Shown: positions 1 to 8,941 of the stretch, piece by piece | How positions within the stretch are numbered: the first letter of the stretch is position 1 | Layout: every line of letters begins with the position of its first letter | Assembly: GCA_030068075.1 (NCBI GenBank) | Contig: CM057831.1 | Location: 9,214,870-9,278,869, forward strand | DNA length: 64,000 nt | Reading direction: 5' to 3' | Source: Paguma larvata | Taxonomy: Eukaryota > Chordata > Mammalia > Carnivora > Viverridae | Notes under the pieces: generated by a model | Told to the model about the DNA's origin: nothing | The model's database searches: none | What the model saw: only the letters and a program-made list of their open reading frames with translations | Translations under genes and position numbers: made by a program

Positions 1-435
1 GTAGGAAAGAATTTCACAAAACTTCCATCTCATACCAAGGAACTAGGTTCAATTATCCTGTTATATGGACACTTCACTGATAAAGACTTTAAAAAAAAAA
101 CAAAAACCTAACCTTCAGCCTTTGGGATTGCACATAAATAGAAGAACAATTTGATTATTTTCCTCCCTTGTGATTTTCAGCCAGGGCAATCTTTAACGAA
201 AGCAGCAATAGAATGATCATCTGTTTTGAGTGGCCCCCACCTCCTGTCATTTCTACCAAGAGCTTTCAGCGGACCAACACTGTGTCAGACACCAAATAAA
301 ATAATTGCGCAAGATTTCTGCCTTCCTATATAGAGATTTTTTGCAGAGTCTGTGGTTCTCATGGTACACAGACAACATGAAAACAGACTGGTATCACTAG
401 AAGCCTATCGCAAAGAAAACCATCCCAGATTTTCC
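1..435. other. Low-copy sequence, nothing recognised
   Basis: Moderately AT-rich sequence with a short A run near 90. I see no coding exon, repeat family or RNA gene in it. Confidence 0.4.
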
Positions 436-600
436 AGCTTAGTCATGCTTGGAACCAGCTTCCTTTCCTACAAACTTGAACGTGGCCCCTTGGAGGTCTG
501 TCTTGCTGTACTGCGTATGCCTTGAAGGCAAGGATCATTTAGTTATGTGTCTTTTTCTCTGGATCCGGAAGCCCATCATGGTGCCTGATACAGAGTGGAT
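436..600 (+). mobile_element. L2 LINE 3'-end fragment (probable)
   Basis: The stretch carries the degenerate L2 3'-end pattern: a 'cttgaaggcaaggatca' phrase followed by 'ggtgcctgatacagagtg', which parallels the usual 'gcctggcacatagtag' ending. It is ancient and heavily diverged. The family call rests on phrase recognition only. Confidence 0.45.
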
Positions 601-617
601 TTTGCCAGAGATACAGT

Positions 618-621
<4 letters not shown>

Positions 622-652
<31 letters not shown>
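622..652. repeat. (GA)n microsatellite
   Basis: A pure GA dinucleotide run of about 15 units directly seen in the sequence, preceded by a short GTGAGT lead. It is likely length-polymorphic. Confidence 0.95.
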
Positions 653-655
<3 letters not shown>

Positions 656-727
656 GGTGAATGGATGCATGAAGGCAATATGGCCGGATGAAGTAGCCTA
701 GCTTAACTGACCAGAGCATCAACTTTA

Positions 728-872
728 AAGTGATACTAGTTTGCAAAATTGGCTCTGCCATCATTTAGTTGTGTGGCCTTGAAAAACTTGCTTAATTTCT
801 CTGGGCATCAGTTTCTTTCATTGTAATATAAGGATTAATAGCAGTACCTATCTTGTAAGTTTTAAGTATTAA
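728..872 (-). mobile_element. MIR SINE fragment
   Basis: Reads as the reverse complement of MIR: 'ggctctgccatcattt', a 'tgtgtggcctt' phrase, a 'ctgggcatcagtttctttc' phrase, then 'aggattaatagcagtacct'. This is the typical order for a minus-strand MIR. Ancient mammalian tRNA-derived SINE, no coding capacity. Confidence 0.7.
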
Positions 873-879
873 GAGAATA

Positions 880-1520
880 CACATTAAGCACGTACTCATC
901 CACACGTGTTTCTTGAGCTCCTACCATGGGCCAGGCACTGGTATAAGAGCAGGGACTGTTAAGCAAAACAGATGAAAATCTCTGCCTTCATAGAGTTTAG
1001 ATTCCAATTGGAAAAGCAGGCAAAACACAATAAATTAGACAATTATCTGGTAAATTAGAAGGTAAGTGTTTTTACGGGGGAAGTAGAGCAGAGCAAGGTG
1101 GTGGGAAAAGGTTTGCGATTTAACTTCAAAAGGTCAGGGTGGTCCTCACAGAGGAGGGAACACTTGAGGGATGACTCAAAGGAGTGAGGGAGGGAGCCAT
1201 GGGGACGTCTGGGGGAGAGCATTCCAGGCACAGGAAACGGCCAGTGCCAAGGCCCTGACATGGGAGTGTGCCTATATGTTCGAGGTACAGAGACATCCAC
1301 TGTGGCTGGATCGGGAAAGAGAGAGGGGAAGAGTAACAGGAGATGAGGTCCAAGGTGGGGTCAGATGCCACAGGACCTTATGGGACACGGTATGGTTTTG
1401 GCTTTTTTCTTTTCTTACATTTAGTGGCACAGGAAGCCTTTTTGAACATCAGAGGGACACGGTCTGATTTGCCCTTTGGCGAGGTCACTTTGACTGTTGG
1501 GTGGAGGGCCTGCCACCTAG
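880..1520 (-). mobile_element. L2 LINE 3' region
   Basis: A long minus-strand L2 stretch. The 'gagctcctaccatgggccaggcactgg' segment is followed by 'aaatctctgccttcatagag', then by 'gggagagcattccaggcaca' and 'ccagtgccaaggccctgaca'. These phrases occur in this order in reverse-complemented L2. The small reading frames across it are shadows of this old element. Confidence 0.65.
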
Positions 1521-1914
1521 CCAGGGCCCAACGGTAGCTGTTGTGAATGCTCGGCAGAAACAGTTACCTTCTTGGGGGTCTTAGCAAAGCTGTTTGGCTT
1601 TCTAATTACTTACACCATCTGTTTCCAGAGACGGCAGCAAAGGGCTCTGCAGGGTTGAATCGACAGCGCTGGAAGCTGGCAGCTCTGCATGACTCACTGT
1701 CAAGGTGCTCCCCAGAGCGGGGGTGGGTGGGCATGTATGTGCACACGCAGTGACCCCCACAGGGGGAATACGGAAACTGCTCCTAAACTTGCACATCTGC
1801 TAAGGGATGCTCGCCCCATGGCTGTCAGGCAGCCTCTTCTGGGCCAGAGAGATGAGCATATTGTCCCCAGAATTGGCCGTGAGGACATTCCCAGGGCTCC
1901 TCGAAACAGGCCTG
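1521..1914. other. Low-copy sequence, nothing recognised
   Basis: Mixed-composition sequence between L2 and the polypyrimidine tract. No exon, repeat family or RNA gene could be recognised. Confidence 0.4.
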
Positions 1915-2222
1915 ACCTCTCCCCCTCCTCTTCCACCTCCTCTCCTCTCCCTCCTCCTCCTCTTCCTCCTCCTGCTCCTCCTCCTCTTCCTCTTCCCCCT
2001 CCTCCTACCCCTTCTCCTCCTCCACTTCCTCCTCTTCCTCTTCCTCCACTTCTTCCTCGTCCTCCTCCTCCCCCTCCTCCTCCCCCTCATCTTCTTTCTC
2101 CTCCTCCACTTTCTCTTCTTTCTCCTTCTCCCTCTCCTCCTCATCTTCCTCGTCTTCTTCCTTCTCCTCCACTTCCTCTTCACCCTCCTCCTCTTCCTCT
2201 TCCCTCCCTTCTTCCTCTTCGT
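1915..2222 (+). repeat. ~300-bp polypyrimidine (CCT/CTT) tract
   Basis: The plus strand is almost purely C and T in CCT, CTT and CTCC blocks with only scattered purines. Reading frames through it encode low-complexity Pro-, Leu- or (minus strand) Arg/Lys-rich peptides and should not be called genes. Such strand asymmetry can favour triplex (H-DNA) structure; whether it does here is inference. Confidence 0.9.
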
Positions 2223-2259
2223 CAACATCATCATCCTCACCACAGCTTGTTCATCGCTA

Positions 2260-2470
2260 TTCCGCCTGCAACTGCACCAGGCACTCTGCATGCGTTTCCC
2301 ACATTCATCTCCACAATAAGTGTCTGGGACAGGGACTACCCCTATCTCATCTAACCAGGGAGAACCTGAGGCCTGGAGAGGTGATGTAACTTGCCGGAGG
2401 TCCCATAACTGGCACCTGGCAGAGCAGGACTATGAACACATACAGGACGGCTGCAGAGCCCGAGCTCACA
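2260..2470 (+). mobile_element. MIR SINE fragment
   Basis: Plus-strand MIR pattern: 'gcactctgcatgcgtttccc', 'cctgaggcctggagaggtga', 'tgtaacttgccggaggtccc' and 'ggcagagcaggactatgaac' in the expected order. It lies shortly upstream of the provirus, so it forms part of the pre-integration flank. Confidence 0.7.
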
Positions 2471-2634
2471 GCCATAATCCTACCTACCTGCAACTGCTTT
2501 GTTTCTGGAGGCTGGTGTTTCTCCGGCCCATGCAGAGTGTTATTAACACGGCGCCCAGTCCACAGAGAAGGGGAACTAGCAAGGTAGAGTGAAAAGGACA
2601 AACAGCCCTGCGCCGGGTAACTCTGGGCCCCCAC

Positions 2635-2933
2635 TGTGGGGAACATGCATAGAGTTCTGCGCCAAAGATGGCCGACGGGACAAAAACAAGTTCTAGCTCT
2701 TCGCCCAGAGACGCCTCTTCCGGGTTCTTCCTGCCCTGTTGGCCGCACACAGAAAACCCACCATGAATGCGGAAGCTGACATTATAAATGACCCCTCCCA
2801 CCTTTGTTCTGGACTCAGACCTGTGGAGAATGATCTCTTCTGAGCCTGCCGGCGTTAAATAAACCTCTGATCCGCCAAGATCTCCGAGGGCCGCTCGGTT
2901 TTTCCGCCAGCGTTCCAGTCTGGTTCTGTAACA
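2635..2933 (+). repeat. 5' LTR of the provirus
   Basis: Begins TGTGGGG and ends CTGTAACA, the TG...CA termini of an LTR. A TATAAAT box lies at 2783-2789 and an AATAAA polyadenylation signal at 2858-2863, so promoter and poly(A) functions are both recognisable. A 'CAAAGATGGCCGAC' word near 2663 resembles a YY1 site (known retroviral LTR regulator; inference here). It aligns end to end with 7984-8283. Confidence 0.93.
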
Positions 2934-2937
2934 TATT

Positions 2938-2955
2938 TGGTTCCCTGACCAGGAA
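2938..2955 (+). other. Primer-binding site, tRNA-Glu type
   Basis: TGGTTCCCTGACCAGGAA starts four bases after the 5' LTR. It matches the complement of the 3' end of a mammalian tRNA-Glu at 17 of 18 positions by my recollection of that tRNA. A glutamate primer is used by ERV-E-like class I elements. A tRNA database comparison would confirm the assignment. Confidence 0.8.
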
Positions 2956-3773
2956 ACCCAACCGCGCTGGCCCATTGTTGCCACTGGTTTGGGAAATCGG
3001 CGGGGCGGTGACGGAATGAGGAATCGCAAAGGAGAAGGCGCGCCCTGTGTGAATTACAGCAGTCTCAGTCTCCTGCTTGGTTGCTTCGGGCAGGCTCCAC
3101 TCCGCCCTTCCCGCGGACTCGTGGAGACTTGGCTGGTGAGGACCTAGAACCGACATGGAAAACCGGTGAGGCTTGGGCCCTAAATCTGCCCTGTCCTATC
3201 CTGTTCTGTCCGGCCTCATGGGTCCAGCCCACCCACAGTGGTGGAATTCTGGTAAGGGGCCCCATCGGTCCGGCCCACCCCTAGGAGTGGAAGGGGGACC
3301 TGATCAGTCCCGGGAGATTAATGGTCTCATCCGTAGGGGCCCCATCGGTCTGGCCCACCCATAGTGGTGGAAGGGGGATGATCACTCCCCTGAGACCTCA
3401 GCGACCTCATCTGTAGACACTCTGTGAGTGGGAATGGCATAACCTCTGGTGTGTATGTGAGTGTGAATATGCGACTTGGTCTGGCTTGCCTGCCTAGTTG
3501 GATTTTGTGGCTCCATGGGTGGGCACCCTTAAGGTCCCTGAAAGCCTACGGACTCTGAGTGGGCCCGTCTGCAATTCCGTGGTGAATGGCATACAGTCTG
3601 CATCAGCATCGGAATAATTTCTGATCCTAAGTCACAAGGCAGAGACCGCTACGGCTAAGCATCATGTAAGTTCCTTCGGGACAGGGCCAGATGGGCATCT
3701 GACTGGTCTCCTCATAAGAGGGGGTGTCCCTACCCCTTTGTCTGTCTTTGCGACACCGCCTCACGGGAATATT
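2956..3773 (+). other. Proviral leader with ~80-bp tandem repeats
   Basis: Untranslated leader between the primer-binding site and the gag start. The block starting GGGGCCCCATCGGTC occurs at 3256 and again at 3336, a period of 80 bp, and a more diverged third copy seems to lie around 3205. GGTGAG words near 3134 and 3163 could be remnants of the splice donor. A packaging signal would be expected here, but I cannot define one from sequence alone. Confidence 0.7.
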
Positions 3774-4660
3774 ATGGGGTTGGGACAACGCAAACCCACA
3801 GCTCTTAAACTATGGTCAAGATATTTGAGAAGGGGTTTTTGAGGGACTATGGAATTAAGATAACCCCCGGCAAGTTAAGGGCCCAATGTGAGTTATAATG
3901 GCCCACATTTGGTGAAGAATGGCCCTTGGAGGGAACAGTAGGTGTCCCAGCCGTCCGCTGCGTCTGGTATGTTGTCGCCAGAAACCCAGGTTACTCTGAT
4001 CAGTTTCTGTGTATCTTCTCCTGGTTAGACACTGCCCAAACCCTTCCCCCTTGGGTGCGATTTTCCTGCAACAAACGGGGACAGGATAGGGTCTTAGTTG
4101 CCTCGACAAAGTGGCCCAAAGAAGGTCAACAGGAGTCCCCAAACTCCACAAATTCTCTCTGGTGATCCAGAGGAAGAGGAACCCCCTGATTCCCGATACT
4201 CCGTCACTTTTGGTCTCCCCAGCACCTCCGGACTCAGCAGATCCTCTCTCCCTGGTAGCAGACACCAGATAGTGCCATTGGTCAGGCGCAGGCGCTCTCC
4301 AGATGCCAGTCCACAGCCGCCAGTATCAAGAGGCTCTCCTCCAGGGGATCCCAGCAGGGGCTAAGGAGTCCATGAATATGCCCAGCAGCAAGGGGAACCC
4401 CCCCCGGGATTATTATGAGAGGCTATGCAAGGCTGACACCCTGCTTGACCCCAAAGCACAAGAGAGCCACAACAAAAGGATGGGAAAGTCCAGCTGCCAA
4501 AAGGGGGAAAGCCCAGAACCTCCTTAGCAAGGGGTCAATGAGCATACTTCCAGGACAAAGGACATTAAAAGAATAAATGTCTCAACTGGGAAAGTTCCAG
4601 AAACCCAGCAGATATGCACAAGAACCCTGCAAGAAAGACCTCATAGACCTAGCAGGAATG
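3774..4660 (+). pseudogene. gag: gag remnant (matrix, part of capsid, nucleocapsid trace)
   Basis: Starts at ATG 3774, followed by a Gly codon, as needed for a myristoylated retroviral matrix protein. The frame hits TGA at 3840-3842 after 22 codons, and matrix-like sequence then continues in other frames. A proline-rich stretch follows near 4140-4290. A capsid C-terminal segment is open around 4303-4527, with 'QYQEALLQGIPAGAK' and 'YYERLCKA' visible. The whole is about 0.9 kb against roughly 1.5 kb in intact relatives, so the N-terminal part of capsid appears deleted. Non-functional. Confidence 0.8.
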
Positions 4661-4689
4661 GATTCAGATTGAGGGGAACCAGGCTCACT

Positions 4690-5020
4690 TCTCCCTGGCC
4701 CCCATGAGCCCATGGTCAAAATAAAAGTAGGGGACCAAACTATGACTTTTATGTGAACTTGGGGGCCACACAGTACAGCATGAGTTCCTCTACCTACCTG
4801 AGTGCCCTATCCCTCTCCTTGGCCAGGATATACTCTCAAAGCTGGGGGCCCAAGTAACCTTTGAGCCAATGGGATGCACCGTCCCCAATTGGATCCAAAT
4901 GGAGGCTATTCTGTGTCCAGGTCCAACCAAGTGGCCCATCTGAATTCAGGACTGTCTTCCCCACTATGTGGGCCAAGGACAGCCCCCCAGGACTTGCCCA
5001 CAACTGGGCCCCTGTCATTG
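4690..5020 (+). pseudogene. pol: pol remnant: protease, active site lost
   Basis: A retropepsin-like segment. At the active-site position the codons at 4753-4770 read Val-Asn-Leu-Gly-Ala-Thr, so the catalytic aspartate is replaced by Asn and the next residue is also changed. A one-base frame change just upstream puts the preceding residues in another frame with a TGA. The segment lies between the gag tail and reverse transcriptase, as expected of a gammaretroviral pol. Dead enzyme. Confidence 0.75.
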
Positions 5021-5930
5021 TAGAGTTAATCCCGGGGGGTCAGCCTCAGAGACAGCGGCAATGCCCCCTCCCACAAGTCCAAGGGCAGGCATCCAAGAAA
5101 GCAGGTGTTCTTGTTGAGTGCCAATCACCCTGGAACACCCTGCTCTCGCCAGTCCAGCAGCCAAGAGGAGAGTACTGACCAGTTCAAGCCTTGTACCCGG
5201 TGGTCCCAAACCTGTACACCCTCCTCAGCCAGATCCCAGGCTCTGCCAGCTGGTTTACCTGCCTAGACTTAAAGGATGCCTTCTTCTGCCTCCGCTTGGC
5301 CTCCCCAGAGCCAACCTTTATTTGCCTTTGAATGGGTTGAACCAGAGGCGGGGCATCAGAAAAACTCACCTGCCATCTTTGGGGAGGCACTGGCCAGAGA
5401 CCTCCCCAGCTTTCCAAGGGAGGCCACAGGCTGCACCCTTCTCTAGAATGTGGATGAGCTGCTCCCTCCAGAAATACCCAGGAGAATTGTACAGAGGGCA
5501 CAAGGGCCCTCCTCCAACTCCTGATGGACTCAGGGTATCGGGTCTCATGAAAAAAGGCACGGATCTGCCAACAGTAAGTCCGATACTTTGGCTTCCTCCT
5601 CACCCAAGGAAAGAGTACTAGGGCTGGGTTGAGAACCCCCTATCTGGAGAGAGAAGGCTGAAGCCGCCTTCTTAGAGACAAAGGCCGCCTTGTGGCAGGC
5701 ACCAGCCTTTGGCCTGCCATATATAGAAAAGCCTTTTAATCTCTTTGTGCCTGAGAAGGAAAAAGTCACCCCTGGAGTTCTCACACAGACCGTTGGCCCT
5801 TGGCAATGGCCAGTAGCATACCTGTCAAAGAGCCTGGACCCAGCGGCAGCGGCACCGTGTCTTAGGGCACTAGCAGCCACAGTTCTGCTCAGAAGGAGGC
5901 AGATAAACTCACCCTGGGATGAGAACTAAA
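5021..5930 (+). pseudogene. pol: pol remnant: reverse transcriptase
   Basis: Fingers/palm sequence is visible near 5197-5290, with '[15 protein letters not shown]' containing one catalytic-Asp motif. The second catalytic motif near 5447-5461 reads Asn-Val-Asp-Glu-Leu, so both the tyrosine and the second aspartate of the usual YXDD are altered. A connection-domain segment is open at 5690-5929 ('AFGLPYIEKPFNLFV', 'WPVAYLSKSLDP'). Several stops and frame changes separate these pieces. Confidence 0.85.
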
Positions 5931-6099
5931 TGTCGGGGTCCCCCATGCTCTTCTGTCTCTCATGCCTCTCCAACTCTTGGCTAGCACAATACCAGGGGCT
6001 CCTCTGCGAGAATCCATGGGTCATTCTTAAATCAGTACGGACGCTGAACCCTGTGACTTTCCTACCTTCTGAGGAAGGTAGGAATCACGATGGTTCTGA

Positions 6100-6490
6100 G
6101 GTGACCAATAAAGTATTTTCAAGCCGTTCGTATCTGTGTGACCAGGCCCTACAGAACCCAGACCTCACCTTGTTCAGGGATGGTAGCAGTTTCATCACAG
6201 AGGGCGTTCGAAAGGCAGGGTCTACAGCAACATGACTTAATCCGAGCCCTCGCCATTAGCAAGGACAAGCAACTCAACCGACTCCTGGTACACCTCTGCT
6301 ACACATGCATGGGGCAACCTGCAAAGAGGAAATCCTAAAGCTCCTCAAGGCTGCCTGGCTTCCAAAAGAAGTTACAGTTCTTCACTGCAAAGGTCACCAG
6401 AAAGGAGACAAGCCTATAGCGCGAGGAAATCATCTAGCAGACAAAGCAGCCAAGATAGTAGCTAATCAGGAGGTAGACATAGCTCCCTCC
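6100..6490 (+). pseudogene. pol: pol remnant: RNase H domain
   Basis: 'NPDLTLFRDGSSFI' near 6157 is the first strand of a retroviral RNase H and keeps a catalytic aspartate. A second piece in another frame near 6320-6475 carries 'VTVLHCKGHQKGD' and 'GNHLADKAAK', the C-terminal part of the domain. The frame breaks near 6230. Order and spacing after reverse transcriptase are as expected. Confidence 0.85.
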
Positions 6491-6955
6491 CTGATCTGTG
6501 CCGCAACCCCCACCAGGAATTCAAAGAAATTGTTCCCCGGTTCGGCTTACCTGCCACAACCTACAGCGATAACAGGCCTGCTGTCGTTCCTGGCGGACTG
6601 CTTACAGGCCTCAAGGCTCAGGGAAACAAGAGCAGATGAATCGCACCCTCAGGGGAACCTTAGCCAAGTTCTGTCAGGAAACAGATCTCCCATGGCCGGA
6701 CCTGTTAGCCCTGGCCCTCCTGCGTGTCTGTTGCACACCAGGAACTCAAGGTTTCTCCCCTTTTGAGATGACCCCGATCTCTTTAGGATCCCCTCACACA
6801 CACCTCTCTCACCAGGGAACTTGGTCTAGGTCAAAGAATGGAAAAAGACCTTCTCAAACCACAGTGGACTGGTGGACTGGATACAGTGGGTCCATCATTC
6901 CAAAGTCAAGACGGCCAATCCTGAGGAGGCCACGCTTGGAAGACTGACCCAGTCC
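6491..6955 (+). pseudogene. pol: pol remnant: integrase, internally deleted
   Basis: Only a piece of the integrase core and downstream sequence remains. 'QMNRTLRGTLAKFCQETDLPW' with the following leucine-rich run near 6630-6770 is the recognisable part. The zinc-binding N-terminus and much of the catalytic core are missing because the RNase H remnant joins it almost directly. This indicates a deletion of several hundred bases. Confidence 0.75.
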
Positions 6956-7379
6956 CATCTTGAACCCTGCTCCAGCCACACCCCGGAAGCTGGATGGTCT
7001 ACGCACAGTGGAAGCTTGAGGAAGCTTGAGGAATAGCCGGTCTCATAAGATAAGTAGACTGTCCTTACTCCTTGCCATTGGATTGGCAGAGGTTGCCCCA
7101 GAAAGCTGGGGAAACAGCGAGAGGTTCCTGTATGTTCTGTAGGTATTGATTGCCCCTAACCTGGGCCCCGTTTGTAAGAGCAGAGCACCTTCAGTGGAAG
7201 AATCCAAGGGATTTAAATGCTTAAATGTGGTGTAACATCTTTCAGTCTGTTGGGTTGCCTACCAGTAAGGTAACTAATGCCATTTTAGGGAAGTGTTTGC
7301 ACTGATGCATGTGCCTCAAACTTCAAGAAAAAGAGGTTAAATAATTCTCAGGATAAAAGTCAGTGCTTAGATTAACCTT
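6956..7379 (+). other. Proviral sequence, env surface region mostly lost
   Basis: Lies where the env surface-unit gene would start and run. I can recognise no surface-unit protein motif in any frame. The length is far below a full surface unit, so it is either deleted or too decayed to read. A short duplicated 'aagcttgagg' occurs near 7012 and 7022. Confidence 0.55.
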
Positions 7380-7965
7380 CTGCCTTAAAGTTCAGGCTAA
7401 ATGAGCAGTGTTGGTATCTATCCTCCTAGGGGCAGAAATAGCCACGGGGATAGGGACTGGCATAGGAGGCATAGGCTCTTCTGTGGGACTAACCAGTGGC
7501 TGACTCCCTAGTGTCCCTACAGAGCCAAATAAGTTCCCTGGCAGGAACTGCCCTCCAGAAGAGATGGGCACTTGACCTCCTCACTGCCAAAAAAAAAAAA
7601 AAAAAAAAAAAGGCGGGGGGTACCTGCATCTTCCTCAGAGAGGAATGCCATGCCGTTCCTTTGCAAACCAGTCAGGAACAGTCATGACCAAAGTTAAGGA
7701 ACTCAAGGAAAGAATTCAACATGGACAATAGGAAAGTATCAGTCAATGGAAAGGATGGGATCTCAGCAACTGGACACCCTAGCTCCCTGCCCTGGCAGGG
7801 CCTCTCCTTTCCATAAATTTACTTATGACCATCAACCCCTGTACACTAAATACCCTGCTATGTTTTGTTGAAAACACTGTTGCCCACCAAACTGCAGCAC
7901 ATATCTTAGCCCTCCAAGGATACCAACCCCTAGAACTAAAAGGTGATGCCTACTAAAAGATTTTA
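7380..7965 (+). pseudogene. env: env remnant: transmembrane subunit
   Basis: A fusion-peptide-like Gly/Ile-rich stretch lies near 7430-7490 and ends in a stop (TGA 7500-7502). A heptad segment with 'ALQKRWALDLLTA' follows at about 7552-7590. It is interrupted by a run of 23 A bases (7589-7611). A 'GGTCIFLREEC' segment comes next; where class I elements have a CX6CC motif, the last Cys reads His (7649-7651). A membrane-distal tail follows to about 7955. It carries multiple stops, so no protein is made. Confidence 0.82.
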
Positions 7966-7972
7966 AGGCATC

Positions 7973-7983
7973 AAAGGGGGGAA
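7973..7983 (+). other. Polypurine tract
   Basis: AAAGGGGGGAA directly precedes the TG of the 3' LTR. This is the canonical place and composition of the plus-strand primer for reverse transcription. Confidence 0.88.
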
Positions 7984-8283
7984 TGTTGGGAAAATACATA
8001 GAGTTCTGCCCCAAAGATGGCCGATGGGACTAAAACAAGTTCTAGCTCCTGGCCTAGAGACCCCTCTTCCGGGTTCTTCCTGCCCTGTTGGCCGAGCGTG
8101 TGAAAACCCGCCCTGAATGTGGAAGCTGATGTTATAAATGACCCTTCCCACCTTTGTTCAGGGCTCAGACCTGTGGAGAATGATCTCCTCTGAGCCCGCT
8201 GGTGTTAAATAAACCTCCAATCCACCAAGATCACCAAGTGCCGCTTGATTTTTCCGCCAGCGTTCCAGCCTGGTTTCGTAACA
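7984..8283 (+). repeat. 3' LTR of the provirus
   Basis: Begins TGTTGGG and ends TTCGTAACA. The TATAAAT box is at 8133-8139 and AATAAA at 8208-8213, at the same relative places as in the 5' LTR. By hand alignment the two LTRs differ at about 12-13 percent of positions, with many CpG-type transitions and one small indel region near 8094. Confidence 0.93.
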
Positions 8284-8469
8284 CCACCACAGTGTTTCCA
8301 TACAAGCCCAGACTGTGTCCTGATATTCATCTAGGTGTGAGCATGTACAGATAGGGAGAAAAGGAGAAGGGAGATTAGGCATGGGTGCAGACACGGACCC
8401 GGGGACCCGGCCGTGGCCAAGGTTTACCTTATCTCATGGAGGTGGTCAAGGACACCAGCTCCAGAACCG

Positions 8470-8640
8470 AACCTTCGCTCTGCCCTTTGCCAGCTGGGAG
8501 ACCTTTACCTCTTCACACCCCTGTTTTCTCATCTATAAAATGAAAACAATAGCAGTACCCACCTCACAGGCTTATTAGGGGATTAAATGTGCTAGTGCAC
8601 AATGTCATAGGAAAACCTCGAAATACTATGAATTACAAGG
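8470..8640 (-). mobile_element. MIR SINE fragment
   Basis: Minus-strand MIR: 'tttgccagctgggagacctt', 'tttctcatctataaaatgaa', 'cagtacccacctcacaggct' and 'gattaaatgtgctag' in order. It lies just downstream of the provirus. Confidence 0.75.
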
Positions 8641-8707
8641 TCTGTAGACAAATGGCTGACTTCTGATATTCAGCCTGGACGAGGCCATCCACTGGCCAGT
8701 GTCTTTT

Positions 8708-8929
8708 TTTTTTTTTTTAATGTCTTTAATGTTTAGTTATTTTTGAGACCGAGACAGTGCATGAGCGGGGGAGGAGCAGAGAGAGAGGGAGACACAGGAT
8801 CTGAAGCAGGCTCCAGGCTCTGAGCTGACAGCTCAGAGCCCGACGTGGGGCTCGAACTCACAAGCTGCGAGATCATGACCTGATCTGAAGCTGGCCGCTT
8901 AACCGACTGAACCACCCAGCTGCCCCTCA
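8708..8929 (-). mobile_element. CAN-SINE (felid type), minus strand
   Basis: The element begins with a T run (its poly(A) in reverse), then GAGAGAGGGAGACAC, the body with 'gctgacagctcagagcccg', and the tRNA-like head ending 'ccacccagctgcccc'. The TSD CCAGTGTCTTTT is seen at 8696-8707 and 8930-8941, a perfect 12-bp match. Mobilised in trans by L1. Confidence 0.93.
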
Positions 8930-8941
8930 CCAGTGTCTTTT

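Larger units (their letters stand above)
2635..8283 (+). mobile_element. Inactivated class I (gamma-like) endogenous retrovirus, two LTRs
   Basis: A 5.65-kb provirus flanked by two related ~300-bp LTRs in the same orientation. The bases just outside are CCAC at 2631-2634 and CCAC at 8284-8287, a 4-bp TSD typical of gammaretroviral integration. It has a primer-binding site after the 5' LTR, a polypurine tract before the 3' LTR, and gag, pol and env transmembrane remnants in canonical order. The internal region is shorter than the usual 7-8 kb, because much of capsid, integrase and env surface is missing. Every gene carries stops or frameshifts, so it cannot produce virus. A hand comparison of the LTRs gives about 38 differences in 300 positions, which suggests an old insertion. 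Confidence 0.93.

Noticed and set aside
1800..2291. 163-residue Arg/Lys-rich open frame on the minus strand
   Set aside because: Same tract read in reverse; low complexity only.
1689..2354. 221-residue proline-rich open frame
   Set aside because: It is an artefact of the polypyrimidine tract; low-complexity content, no start context or splice structure, and the other two frames are equally open.
7589..7611. Retrotransposon poly(A) insertion in env
   Set aside because: No target-site duplication flanks the A run; slippage expansion fits better.
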